From positions 62,001-126,000 of the forward strand of contig JAVKOQ010000043.1 of NCBI GenBank assembly GCA_031835245.1: a stretch of DNA of 64,000 nt. The letters run 5' to 3'. The translations under genes and the position numbers were made by a program. The first letter of the stretch is position 1. Each line of letters starts with the position of its first letter. Of the stretch, positions 49,056 to 60,522 are shown in pieces. This stretch comes from Balamuthia mandrillaris. Lineage: Eukaryota; Discosea; Longamoebia; Balamuthiidae. The notes under the pieces were generated by a model. That model did not search any database and had not been told where the DNA came from. It saw nothing but the letters and a program-made list of their open reading frames with translations.

Positions 49056-52000
49056 ATGGAAAGGACGCTGCAGTTCCAACTCTCCTGTATGAGGGAGAGG
49101 CTCCGCGAAGAAAGCCTTAGGAAACAGGAGCTCGAACGAGAGCAGCGCATCTATCACCAACTCCTCCAAAAGCTCCTCCTCTCTTCTGCCTCGGCCAACG
49201 ATGAGGCGGAAGACGAGGAGGATGTGCTCCTACGCTTCTCCGAAGAAGAGCGCCAAGTGTTGTCCGCGCTGAGCGAGTCTTCCGAGGTGGGAGCTATAAT
49301 AAACTTGGAGGCGGAGCTGCAAAGCAGGGCCAGAAAGAAGAAGGCGGCAGAGGAGCACAAGCAGCGAATGAAGCAGGAGGAACGCGGGTTCTCCGATGAA
49401 GAGTTTCAAACTTGTCTCAGGGTTCGTTCTTTTCATTTTTGTTTTTGTTACAAAAAGGTGAGTTAACACACACAAAACCAAAAGGTATTGAATGTTTTAG
49501 ACGTTCGGTTCGAAGCGCTGAAAACGGAAGCCAGGCAAGTCAGGCGCTCCAAGTTCTTTCAAAGGTATGTCGGCTTCTGTTTCTTCTTGCTTCTTGTTTC
49601 TTCTTCTCCTTGTCCTTCTTGTTCTTCTTCTTCTTCTCGTTCTTGTTCTTCTTCTTCTCCTTCTCCTTCCTTCTCCTTCTCCTTCTCCTTCTTCTTCTCC
49701 TTCTCCTTCTCCTTCTCCTTCTCCTTCTCCTTCTTCTTCTCCTTCTCCTTCTTCTTCTTGTTCTTCCTCTTCTTCTTGTTCTTGTTCTTGTTCTTCTTCT
49801 TCTTGTTCTTGTTCTTCTTCTTCTTCTTCTTCTTCTTCTTGTTCTTCTTCTTCTTCTTCTTCTTCTTCTTCTTCTTCTTCTTCTCGCTTCTTCTTGTTTC
49901 TTCTTCCTCTTTCTTCTTGCTTCTTCTTGATCTTCGTTGATTCTTCGGTGTTGTTTTTTTAACCCGTTGTTTTTCAAACAGAATGCTGAACATGAGAGAT
50001 GATGGGCATCAGCTTTTGTTAATGGCGTACGAACTAGCTTCTTCTTCTTCTTCTTCTTCTTCTGCTTCTTCTGTTCCTGTGGATCTTTCTTCTCATTTTG
50101 TAAGCCGAAGACTGAAAACCACCTTTCAAATACAAAACAAGCCCAACAAAACAAGAACTGAAATATGTGAGAAAGACTTTCGAGGACTCAACCCAGCTGC
50201 GCAAGTTACACTATCAACGTACTCGCAACATGATGTCTCTTTTGAGCGAGGTAGGCTCCACTCATTCTTTCCTCCTTGTTCTATTATTTTCTTCTTTATT
50301 TTACCAACGACTTTCGAGTACAACAGAGAGTGGAAACGCTTTCAGAGGAAATGGAGGACCTTCTTGCTTTGGAGGAAGCTAAAGGTGTCGAGATACCGTT
50401 ACTAACATTATTGCCACCATCCTCGTCACCATCATCGACTTCCTCCATTACCGCCAGAAGTCATGAAGTGAATGAGGCAGAAAGAGAAGACGACGAAGAA
50501 ACGGAACAAAACAAACAAGAGCCAGAAGGAAAGCAAGATGAATCACACAGCTCAGGTACATAACATTTCTTTTCTTTGTTCTTTAACTGTTTATATGCTT
50601 GTTTTGTTTTTTTTTAATGACAAAACTTATGGAGACAAAGACTTGCCACACAGTTGTGGCAGGGCCTGCATGTGTTGTAAGACTTTTTTCACCATTGTTC
50701 ACCAGTTTTATGACAAGGTTAGATTCTTCTTTTCACTTGGTCTCTCTCCTGCTTCTAGTTTATCTTGTTCGCCATTTTGTTTTCATCTAACGTTGGTGCC
50801 TACAGTTCTGTCCAACGTGTGCTTCTCTCTTTTGGGAAAAACGAATGTTCCGTGTGGATCTGACCGGACGAGTTGCTCTTGTGACAGGAGGACGAATCAA
50901 GATAGGGTACACACATAAAAAAGTTTAACATATTAATTTGTCGATTCTGAACGATATTTTATGGTATAGTTACGAGACGGCTCTTATACTTCTTCGGTGT
51001 AACGCTACTGTCATCGTTACCACTCGTTTCCCGCGAGATGCCGCAATTCGCTTTGCCAAAGTTTGTTGTCTCTTTCTCTCTCTCTCTTGAGCGTTCTATT
51101 TGTTTGCTTTATTGGTTCTTACACTGTGTGATATACGTCAGGAAAAGGATTTTGCAAACTGGAAAAACAATCTACGTATCTATCGGCTGGATATGCGATC
51201 TCTTCCCTTAGTTGAAGGCTTCATTGCTTTTCTGTACAGAACTCTTTCGCGGTTAGACATTCTTATCAACAACGCCGCCCAGACCATTGCAAGGTTCTCT
51301 CTCTTTTTCCATATCTCTGTTTCCTTGTTGCTCATTTTGGATCTCTCACCAAAAGGCCACCCGAATTTTTCTCTCATCTGCATCAACTAGAACAAGCACC
51401 TATTGCTCTTTTATCACCTGCCGTACAATCCCTCCTCTCTACTTCCAAAGAATGGAACACAAAAGCTATTCACTCCCTGAAAGAAGATCCTTCCTCCTCC
51501 CTTCCTACTCAGCTTCTACCTTCTTCTGTTGACAAAGAAAAAGAAGCTCAACAAAAAGAACCAAAAACCATAACAAAAGTGGAAGATGACCTGGTAACGG
51601 AATGGTCAGAACCAATCGACTTGAGACAGACCAACAGTTGGATGTTACGTCTGGAGCAGGTCTCCACCAAAGAATTTTTGGAGGTGCAGCTGGTGAACAA
51701 CGTGGCTCCCTTCCTATTGACCGCTCGCCTGAAAGATTTGATGCAGCGATCTTCTCCGCTTCCTAAAAAGGAGGAGAGCAGGGATGAAGATAAAGAAGAA
51801 AATGAAACACGAGGAGATTACCACGAGAAAGAAAAGGACAATGAGCAGAACGAGGAGGATGCCACGTTTTGGAAGTTTATCATCAACGTCTCCGCGATGG
51901 AAGGCCAGTTTTACCGGTACAAAACAGAACGGCATCCTCACACCAACATGGCTAAAGTACCGCTCTCCCCTCGTTAGGCTTTGCGTTTCGGTTGAGAACA

Positions 52001-52353
52001 AACTAATGTTCACCTTTTCTTTTTTTAAAAAAAATGCCCAGGCATCACTCAACATGATGACCAGAACAGCAGCGGCAGATTATGCAGTGCGCGGTATCCT
52101 GATGAACTCAGTGGATACAGGATGGATCACCGATGAACGGCCCTTGCATCACCAAATAAGAAGCAACTTTGCCTTCTCCCCTCCGCTGGATTGCATTGAT
52201 GGAGCAGTTCGTATTCTAGATCCGATATTCACCACACTGCACCAACAACGGGAAGCGGAGCAGGCAAACATCTTCCTCAACAACCCACGCAAGCACCGGG
52301 CGGTTCCTTCTTTTGGCCAATTCTTCAAAGACTTCCAACCCACCTTTTGGTAA
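49056..52353 (+). CDS. Coiled-coil, zinc-binding and short-chain dehydrogenase fusion
   Basis: Eleven exons with consistent phases: 49056-49421, 49485-49564, 49982-50099, 50176-50250, 50327-50555, 50641-50717, 50806-50906, 50970-51060, 51142-51293, 51356-51956, 52042-52353 (733 aa). The first 300 residues are charged coiled coil. A Cys cluster follows ([13 protein letters not shown], then [18 protein letters not shown]). Then an [23 protein letters not shown] (nucleotide loop), [30 protein letters not shown] (NNAA motif), and after an acidic insert, [17 protein letters not shown], where Lys is kept but the usual Tyr four residues earlier is Thr, then [15 protein letters not shown]. The zinc-plus-SDR pair is, from memory, also seen in fungi and bacteria. 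Substrate unknown; NAD(P)-dependence inferred. Confidence 0.8.
49574..49890. repeat. CTT/TCC trinucleotide-rich array in intron
   Basis: About 317 bp of CTTCTT, CTTCTC and CTTGTT units fill most of the 417-bp second intron of the coiled-coil/SDR gene. The sense strand is almost pure pyrimidine plus scattered G. Confidence 0.9.
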
Positions 52354-53191
52354 AAACACAACCGTTTCCCCACGCATGCTCCCTCCAATCTTGCGGTTGT
52401 TCGGAAGAAGTCTTTGTGGTGGTTACACAAGAACGGTTCCCCAAGCAACAGCAGGTTTCTTTTTCGTTTGAATAACAACCTGCTGAACCGTTGCCAAGTT
52501 TGTTCTTTTCCTTTTCGTTATATTTTCCTTTTGGTGATTTTAGCGTTGAAATTTCGTAGCGTTACCAAGATCTTAACAGATCTTCTTTCCGAATTAGGTA
52601 TCATGAACACAAACCAATTAAGGAAAATTAATTGAGATGCACCACAACAACTTCCTCTATTTGGTAACAGATCCTTATAAAGCGTTTGCATCTGATGGTA
52701 GACCAATACCCTAAAATGGTCCTTCAAAATCTCTCTCCAACCGAAACCATCCGATTCTTCCTGTGTGTTTGTTTGTTGTTGAGGGTAAACCCCCTCATCA
52801 CCGACTTCCCGGCGGCGGCGATCTTGTTGTCAACGTTGGTTGGGTGGTTGGGTGGGGCGCGCGCGCACACACCCTTGAAACAAGCGGAAGAGAAGGCGGG
52901 GGACGGACCGTTTCGTTTGACCGTTTGAAAAGCGCCCGATCCCAAGTGCGGAGCGGAAGAGAAGAGTTTGTTTTTTTTTTTTTTTTTTGGTTGGGGTGGA
53001 GTTGGTTGGTTTTTTTTTTCCCCCCCCAAAGGACCAGAAGCTGGCAGGTTGTTTGTGTGTTTCTCTGTTCTGTCCTCTTTGGTTTTTTAATTTTTTTGTT
53101 TGTTTTTTTTTTTTTTGTAATAGTTGTCAAGCAAAAGGGCACGACCGGTCTTCTTCTTCTCTCTCTTTCTCTATATATATAACAAAGCGAG
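52354..53191. other. Intergenic region, no gene recognised
   Basis: 838 bp. The right half has a GC-rich patch with GCGCGCGC near 52857 and then long T-runs (52967-52988, 53014-53023, 53104-53117) shortly before the GATA-factor start. A TATATATA sequence lies at about 53173-53180, 12 bp before the ATG. Confidence 0.5.
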
Positions 53192-55166
53192 ATGGAGGGA
53201 GGAGGGAATGGAGAACAACAACCACAACGAGTGCAGAAACCAAAAGGGCATCCCTACAACAACCAACAACACGCCAGACGCCCGGCCTTGGGGATGGTGA
53301 TGTCGGAGGGAAACTTGCCGCTGGCCCTCCCCTCCTCCTCCCCCCATGGACCATCTCCTCCTTCTCCTGCTGGAGGTCAGCCACAACCAAGAGCAGGGGG
53401 GATGTTCTCCTCCTCCTCCTCCTCTTCTTCTTCTTCCTCTTCTTCTTCGGCTTTCATCCCACCTCCACAATTGCCCCCACTTCATTCCACGTTTCGCCAT
53501 GCCTCGCCACTTCCAACACCACCTGAGCCTCTTCACTCCTCCTCCTCCTCTTCTTCATCTTCTTCCTTTCATCCCTATCCATCCACACCACCCCCTGGAG
53601 CTTCAAGTCCCTCTTCCACGCTATCTTTTGAGGAATGGAGAGAACGTGTGGCCAACCTGATGGCACAGTCCTCTTCCAGCTTGCTCCGTAGCTCTGCTTC
53701 ACCTCCTCCTCCCTCTCTCCACTACCAACCTCACCCACCGCGCCATCATTCACCGCCTCCCATTTCTTCCTCTGCCTCTCCAATGAAACGTCACGCCATT
53801 CCGCCTCCTCCTTCGCATTCTTCTTCTTTTTCTTCTGCGAGCGATGCTTCCTCTTCCATGCCCGTTTCTCCAACGTACCATTTGGACCACTATCCAGAGT
53901 CCTCCTCTTCTGTTCACCCAAGGAAGAGGCACGAGGTGAACAGCAGTTTTGTTCGTTCCTTATCTTCTCCTTCGCTCTCCACTTCCTCAGCGGCGTCTTC
54001 CTATCCTCCTCCCCCTTCTCTTTCTTCGCTGGTTCCATCTCAAGGGCCAGGGATTCCATTCCCAATGCCGCCTCGTTCAGCTTCTGATGGCACGTCCTCC
54101 TCTTCTCCTTCTTCTTCCACCGCTTCTCTCCTTTCTTCTTCTTCCTCTTCAGACTCAGCCTCTCACTTTCGGACTCCCACGTCCTCTTCCTCCTCTTCCT
54201 CCTCTTTTTCTTCCTTCTCTCGTCCTTCTCGTCGTCATTCTTGGTCTTCCAACCAACAGCAGCAACAACAACCAAAAATTTCTCATCTTCCACAACACTC
54301 CTCTTCTGCTTCTTCTTTTCTTCAACCACAACAAGAACAACACGTGGACCAACTATGGGAACGAGTCATTCATCTCTGCCACCAAACCATTCACCGGGCC
54401 GAGCGCGTCATCGATGGAGACATACCGCCCGAGGATTGGGTCCTCCTCTCCGAACATGTGAATATCCTGCAATCCACCCTGGACTCCATTCAGCGTGAAT
54501 ACTATCCTGCTGCTGCCTCTCTTTCTGCCGTTCAAACTCCGAACTTCAAAGACGTTAGCCCTGTCTTCTTGTTCAATTCTTTCCATTCTTTATTTATCTG
54601 AGTTTAATCTCTTTTTTTCATTAGGATACTACTGCACATCAACAACGAAGACAAGCAAACGTTGGAGAGACGGAATTTTTATTACGACAACAACTTCCTC
54701 CAACGACGCCAACATGGATACAGTATTCTTCCAAAGGAGAAGAACCTCCTCGACTGCAACATATACAAAGCAACGAAGAGCAGCAACAACCACAACAACG
54801 GACGAAAGCTCGCACCACGAAATCTTCCTCAGCGATCTCGACCATTCACGCCAACACCGCAAGCCATACCAAAAAAGAGGAGAGAGCCACAACTCAAAAG
54901 AGGTGTATGCAGTGTGGCACGATGGACACACCAGAATGGCGAAGAGGACCCAGCGGTTCCGCAACGTAAGCTTTCTTGTTGCTGTTTCTTATCTCTCCGT
55001 TTCTCTCTGTCTTGCCCCTCTCTTAAACGAGAAACACACACACATGAACAGGTTGTGCAATGCATGTGGGATCAAGTACCGTCGGTCGTTGGAGAAACAG
55101 GAAAAAGAGAAGCGGCAAAGAGAGCTGAGCAAAGAGAAGGCCAGCATCAAATCCATCCTCAACTAA
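53192..55166 (+). CDS. GATA-type zinc-finger transcription factor
   Basis: Exons 53192-54553, 54625-54965 and 55052-55166 (605 aa), phases consistent. A long Ser/Pro-rich N-terminus with a Gln patch precedes a helical segment near residues 385-445 (QLWERVIHLCHQTIHRAERV; VLLSEHVNILQSTLDSIQRE). The C-terminal finger reads CMQCGTMDTPEWRRGPSGSA, then TLCNACGIKYRRS: C-x2-C-x18-C-x2-C, the spacing common in plants and amoebae. A basic tail follows. It should bind GATA sequences in the nucleus. The last intron splits the finger just before the second Cys pair. Confidence 0.9.
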
Positions 55167-55447
55167 GCAAACCTTTGTTGTATTGGGTGCTTCCGTTGTA
55201 CATAGCAATCTTCAAAAAAGAGAGTCTTTTCTCTTTCTCTTGTTGTGCGTTACACCTTAAACTCTGTGTCGTCATGAAAGATCAAAGAACGATCATTAAA
55301 ACCATGACGACGTGAAATTATGATCTTTGTGGTGACGTGCCGCGTTGTTATTGGTCCAAAGAAAGAAATTTGCTCTTTTATTCAAAGAATAAAACGATTT
55401 TATTCTTTAAAAAAAATTAAAATAAACATTATTTATTCGTTATAAAA

Positions 55448-55749
55448 ATGTTTGGCAAGGGCAGAGGCTTTGGCAAGAAAAAAGAGAAGGAGAAAGAGAA
55501 GGAGAAAGAGGACGAGGTACCAACGCAACCCGCGGAAGAGGCTTGGCCCTCACGCTTCACAAATGCTTTATACCGGGGTTTATGCGCTTTTGGCCAGCTT
55601 TGGCCCTTCCGCGCCACAACGAGAAGCTCTTCCGAACGATCGATCCGGCGGTTGAAGCGGCTCGGTTGGTTCGGTTCTGTGTTGGCGGCCTGCTTTTTGC
55701 TCCTTCTGTACTATGTCGCCTTTTTACACACAGAAAAGTATCTCTTCCT

Positions 55750-55785
<36 letters not shown>

Positions 55786-57852
55786 CTCTCTTTGGTGTAA
55801 CTTTTTTATTTTATTTTATTTTATTTATTTTTTGTTTATGTGTCTTTGTTGCCTTTTTGTTTTTTTTTTAAATATTTATTCGAAAACACGTATTTATATT
55901 TTTTTCTGGTGGTAATGCCAAAAGGCCATTACCGTGCTTTCAGATGATGGATATGGCTCGTCAAGCGTTTCCCTCCATGTTTTTCTGTTCCTCTGGCAAA
56001 CAGGTTTGTTGACGCTTTTTCTTCCTTGCAAAAGAAAAAAAAAAAAAAACAAGAAATAGCCTGAAGCACAAACTTAAACACAGACAAAAACATCGATATT
56101 CTCTTTCTCGAGCTTGCGGTTCTTCACCTCTATCATTCACAACGATAACAACCACCACCTGTTTTTGTCGCCGTGGAAACAAGTGCAACCGCACCACTGT
56201 GGGCTTTGGCACCTCTACGCCACTTCTGCCGACTCCATGCTGCTTCTCTCCACTTTGCTCTTCCTCTTTCTGCTTTTGTTGTTGTTTGTGTTAGCCGTGT
56301 TCAACTCCTTCCTTCATCCTCGCTCTTGTATTTCTTCTTCATCATCTCCTCCTCCCTCCTCTTATTTTTCCTCTTCATCTTCTTCATCACCTTCTTCTTC
56401 TTCCGCTTCTTCTTCTTGTTCTTCTTCTTCTTCTTCTTCATCATCATCATCTTCATCATCATCATCTTCTCCTTCTTCATCATCTTCTTCTTCATCATCT
56501 TCTCCTTCCTCCTCCTCCTCCTCCTCCTCTTCGTTCTCTCCATCTTCATCACCAGATTCTTCCTATTCTTCTTCTGCTACTGTTTCTTCCTTCTTAGCTT
56601 TGACTATTCTAAGCTACCTTCATGCATTCGGAGTGTTCGTGGCGAAACTCAGCATTGCATTATGTCTTTGCTTTTTGGCCACATTCATGTTGTTGCGACT
56701 TCCTCCGAGCATGCAAGAAAAGTACTCCGACAACTGCTCTGCTGATGACTTTCCGGAAGTCTTTGTGGCTAGCGAATATCTATTCTCTCCGCAGAACTGT
56801 CACTGTAGCTATTTCTTCACGCTTTCTTTTATGTTCTTCTTCTGCTGCTTCTTCTCACGCATTGTATTCTAGATGACAGTTTAACTTCCAGTTGGACCCT
56901 TTGGAAGGAGGGAGCCCAGTCTTTGCCAGCCCTACAGTTGGACAGCGCTGTTCCGCAGCCTCTTCGCCATGCTTTCTCTCTCTATTCTTCTCTTCTATCC
57001 TCAAATTGGCTCCCCTCCTCTTCCTTCCTCTCCGATGCTTCCCTTCTTCCCGCCTTCTTTCTTCTTCTGGCAGCCTTTTCTGCTCTGTTCTTAGCCATAG
57101 GCAGCCAAAGACAAGCGATACTTCTTTACATTTTCCATCGACGCATCTTCTCTCGCCTTCCACTTATATGTCTTACGGGCTGCATTCTTACGTTACCTCT
57201 TGTGCTCTATTTCGTCATTTCTTCTTCATCCTCCTCATCTTCACATTCCCTTATTTTCTCTTCCGTGTTACATTTGGAAACGCGCTCTTCTTCTATGACG
57301 AACCTGATGGAAGCTCTTCTTGTCTCATCGGCCTTCCATTGTTTCGTTTGGGTGCTGCTCTACCTCTTCTTTATTTTATTTGCAGAAGTTATTCTCCTCT
57401 TGATGGTACTCTCTTCATGCTTCTTACTTGTCTACATCACTCCAGTGCCTGACCTAACACATATCTCTCCTCCTCTTGTATGTTGACAGTTTCGAACTCT
57501 GCTCTATAGCCTCTATGTCTTTGCAACAAACACAAGCCTGTTGATTGTGGCAACTACAACGGGAGAGGGAGACACCTGTTCCGCTCTCTTTTTATCCTGC
57601 GCTCTTGTTCTCTGCTACTTCCTCTTCTATCATAACTCCTCCTCGACGACAAGCCTCGTTCCTTTGTTGAGCAAAAGCAGGATCATCGCAGCTTATATTT
57701 GTTGGAAGGGTTTGTTCTGGTTCAACGCTGCTTCTTCGTCAACTGCATATTACTACAGTACCTCCTCTTCTGCATCAGCTTTCTCTGTTGACTTGATCAC
57801 TTGGCTCCTTCTTGTTAGCAGCTTCTTCGACCATTTGTGGATAACCTTTTAG
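55448..57852 (+). CDS. Polytopic membrane protein, unrecognised
   Basis: Five exons, 55448-55737, 55925-56003, 56084-56721, 56892-57405 and 57490-57852 (627 aa), phases consistent. The basic Lys/Glu N-terminus is followed by helix 1 (WFGSVLAACFLLLLYYVAFL), a lumenal or extracellular loop with Cys (PLPCFQMMDM; PSMFFCSSGKQ; HHCGLWHLYATSADSM), then about nine further helices. A pure Ser tract (codons from CTT/CAT repeats) sits between helices 2 and 3. The exon 3-4 join (AA at 56721 to T at 56892) was chosen by phase. No family assigned; seven or more helices after a Cys-containing loop could suggest a receptor or transporter, but I see no diagnostic motif. Confidence 0.6.
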
Positions 57853-57918
57853 GAACACACCCCTCTTCAAAAAGAAAAAGAAAAGATAAAACATTTTGTG
57901 TTTGTCTATTTACAATAA

Positions 57919-60051
57919 TTACCACCAAAAGTCAGAGTCACCAAAGAAGCCACCTCTTCCTCCTCGTCCTCCCACTCCGCTCATCGGGAATCCAAACAAC
58001 GGGTGTTGCATTTGCGGTGCGGCTGCTCGATCTCTTGCTCCTCCCAACCTCTTTTCTCTCTTTCTCAGCTGTATCTTTGGAATAACGACCGTCAACATTC
58101 CTCCTTCATAGTTTGCTTGAATGTTGTCTGTATCGACTCCGGAGGAAGGCAACCGGAAGGTCTCCGCGAAGCTGCCGTAACGACCGGCTCCTAAGCGAAG
58201 AAGAAGAGCCTCCTCGCTGGCACCTTCGTCAGAGTAGGTTAAGAAGGAGCTTCGTTGCTGATTTTGGTAGAGTTGGACCTGCCGCCGCATGTTTTGCTCC
58301 TCTTTCTCTGTGGGGATGCGACAGCCCTTGATGGTTATGGTGTCGTCCTCGCTGAGGGAAACGGCAATGTCTTCCTTTCTCATGCCCGGGATGTAAGCCG
58401 CCACAACGTAGCTATCACGTTGCTCGCCCACCTCGAACTTGGGACGGAGACGCATCATCGCCCACCGATCCTTTCGTCCTTTGCTGCTCAACTCTTCCAT
58501 CGCTTGTCTTTCTGCAGCTGCTTCGGCTTCCATCCCCTTCGCTTTGTCTTCTTCTCGCTTTTCGGTTCCTTTCTGTTCTTTTGGCAGTTGTGGTTCTTCT
58601 TCTGAGGAAGCTTCAGAGGAAGGAGAGGGAGAGGGAGGTTCCTTGGCTTTTAGTTCCTGAGTGAGAGCTTTCAATCGAGAGTTGAGGGCATCAACGTCTT
58701 GAAGCAGCCTTTGAATCTTGGTGACCTGTTCCTTTCGCAGCGGCCGTTCTTCGGAGCTAAGTCCAACCAGCGCATCCAGTGAAAGAAGATCCTTCATTAG
58801 CGACTCGGAGTAGCCCAAACACTGCCTTTGCAGCTGTTCCACCACTTGTCTCGTGGCTGGAATGGAAGATGAAGTAGCATCAGCGGAAGAAGGAGAGGGC
58901 TCTCCGTTGCTGCCGACCAAACGAGCGAGTTGAGCTTCTGTATCGTGGGCGAATGCAGCGATTTGATCTTCCAGCTGCTTGACATCTTGTTTGACACGTT
59001 CAATCTTGAGCATGCCTTCGTTTTCGTCTTGCTTCTTTTCTGTTTCCATCTCTGAAGCTATTTCTTCTTTGTCGCTATCGTTTTTTTCTTCTGGTGAGGT
59101 TTGGCCCTCCTCTATTTCCGCTGACGCTCCCATTGGGCTGTGTCCCTCTTTGGCAGCGGATTCACTTGTGCTGCTGGATTCTGCAATCTCTTCAGAGGTA
59201 GTCGTTTCCATTGCGTTCTTTTCTTCTTCTGCCTTCTTCTCCTCTTGATCTGTTTCTGTTTGTTCCTCCTGCTTCTTCTGTCTCTCCTCTTCGGCTTCCG
59301 CAGCAGCCGCTGCTTCCTCTTCCTCCTGCCTCTTCTTTTGCTCCAAATATTCCTTTCTTCTCTGCAGGTTCTGCTCGCATCGTTTCTTCTCCTCCGCTAT
59401 CCGCTCCTCCATGTCTTCCAACTGCTTATTCACATTCTCCACTCCCTGAACTATGCCCTGCAACACCTTCACATACGACAGCATCACTCCTCCTCTACCG
59501 CTTCCTGCTTCCTCTCCTCCTTCCTTCTCTCCCTCCTGCTCCTCCTTCCCTTCCAATCGGTCCAACTGTCCCACCAGCTCGTTCATCCTTCGGACTTGCT
59601 GCCTCAACCTCTCCTCCAGCTCCTTGCACTGCTGCCGCGTTTCCCTGTCCCTCCGCTCCAGGTAGGCCTCCACCTCTTCTATGAGCGCGTCTAGCCTTTG
59701 CTCGTCCAGGCCCTCCACATAGCCTTTGCCATCGCAAAAGGTCTCGTGCACCATGTCCCTGACGAAACCCCGCGGGTCGGCCTGGGGGTGCCTCTCCAGC
59801 GTCCACAGGTACTCCCCCGTCCTGCCGGAGAGCATGCGCAGCTTGAAGCCCGGCTGCTCCTCGTCGAGATGGCAGCGGACCCGCACCACGATCTCGGCCA
59901 CGCGGTCCAGCAGGTCCTCCACCTCGGAGAGCGGGCAGGGCGGCTTGGCCCACCCTTTGGAGAACTTGAGGTGGTTCCAGAAGCTCTCGTAGGCTTCTTT
60001 GGTCTCTCGTTTTTTTCGCTCCTGCTCCGAAGTTAATGGCTCTAACTTCAT
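57919..60051 (-). CDS. BAG-domain / Hsp20 fusion co-chaperone
   Basis: Single exon, 710 aa. The N-terminal domain (WNHLKFSKGWAKPPCPLSEV to about residue 125) is unassigned. Coiled coil rich in Glu/Gln follows. A BAG domain lies around residues 340-450: VKQLEDQIAAFAHDTEAQLA, then YSESLMKDLLSLDALVGLSS and RLLQDVDALNSRL. The C-terminal part is an alpha-crystallin domain (about 552-660): FEVGEQRDSYVVAAYIPGMR, then IAVSLSEDDTITIKG, then GGMLTVVIPK. It ends in a Gly/Phe/Met tail. BAG domains release ADP from Hsp70; small Hsps hold unfolded clients. In animals BAG3 recruits HSPB8 as a separate protein. A Ser/Thr insert interrupts the crystallin domain. Upstream CRE and heat-shock-like sites are noted separately. 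Confidence 0.85.
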   Translation of the reverse strand: MKLEPLTSEQERKKRETKEAYESFWNHLKFSKGWAKPPCPLSEVEDLLDRVAEIVVRVRCHLDEEQPGFKLRMLSGRTGEYLWTLERHPQADPRGFVRDMVHETFCDGKGYVEGLDEQRLDALIEEVEAYLERRDRETRQQCKELEERLRQQVRRMNELVGQLDRLEGKEEQEGEKEGGEEAGSGRGGVMLSYVKVLQGIVQGVENVNKQLEDMEERIAEEKKRCEQNLQRRKEYLEQKKRQEEEEAAAAAEAEEERQKKQEEQTETDQEEKKAEEEKNAMETTTSEEIAESSSTSESAAKEGHSPMGASAEIEEGQTSPEEKNDSDKEEIASEMETEKKQDENEGMLKIERVKQDVKQLEDQIAAFAHDTEAQLARLVGSNGEPSPSSADATSSSIPATRQVVEQLQRQCLGYSESLMKDLLSLDALVGLSSEERPLRKEQVTKIQRLLQDVDALNSRLKALTQELKAKEPPSPSPSSEASSEEEPQLPKEQKGTEKREEDKAKGMEAEAAAERQAMEELSSKGRKDRWAMMRLRPKFEVGEQRDSYVVAAYIPGMRKEDIAVSLSEDDTITIKGCRIPTEKEEQNMRRQVQLYQNQQRSSFLTYSDEGASEEALLLRLGAGRYGSFAETFRLPSSGVDTDNIQANYEGGMLTVVIPKIQLRKREKRLGGARDRAAAPQMQHPLFGFPMSGVGGRGGRGGFFGDSDFWW

Positions 60052-60320
60052 TCTTTGTCTCTCTGTCTAGTTGTGTTCGTTTGTTTGATTTTGAGAAGAA
60101 ACTTGCGAAAAAGGCGTTTTTTATACTGTCGTTGATGTTGTTGCCAAGAAAAAGTTTGCTGTTTTTTTTGAAAAAAAGAGATAGGGAAGAAGCGAACCTA
60201 TGTTCCCCTGTTTCTTGCTTTCTGTGTTGTCGTTCTCGTCGTCCTTTCTCCGCTTTCACTTTTTTCCCCGGTTTTCTTTCCATGTTTCTTCGAAATTTAA
60301 CCCGCTTTAATTCTCCTACA

Positions 60321-60378
60321 TTCCGAAGAAATTTCAATTAACTCCGGTGTTTGGATGACGTCACATTTAATGACGTCA
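60321..60378. promoter_or_regulatory. Two CRE palindromes and HSE-like inverted repeats
   Basis: TGACGTCA occurs at 60356-60363 and 60371-60378, 15 bp apart. TTCCGAAGAAATTTC at 60321-60335 contains GAA and TTC units as in heat-shock elements, with imperfect spacing. All lie about 270-330 bp upstream of the BAG-Hsp20 start. The rest of 60052-60522 holds no gene. Confidence 0.45.
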
Positions 60379-60522
60379 GCCCTACAAAAAAAAGATCGCT
60401 TCAACAACAGAGACAGGAGAGAGAAGAGGAGACCCTGCCCGTTACAAACTCGAAAACTTCTTTCATTCAATTTGTTGGCGATGGGTACTTACGAACTTCC
60501 TTCAAGGGTTTGACGCGCTGCT

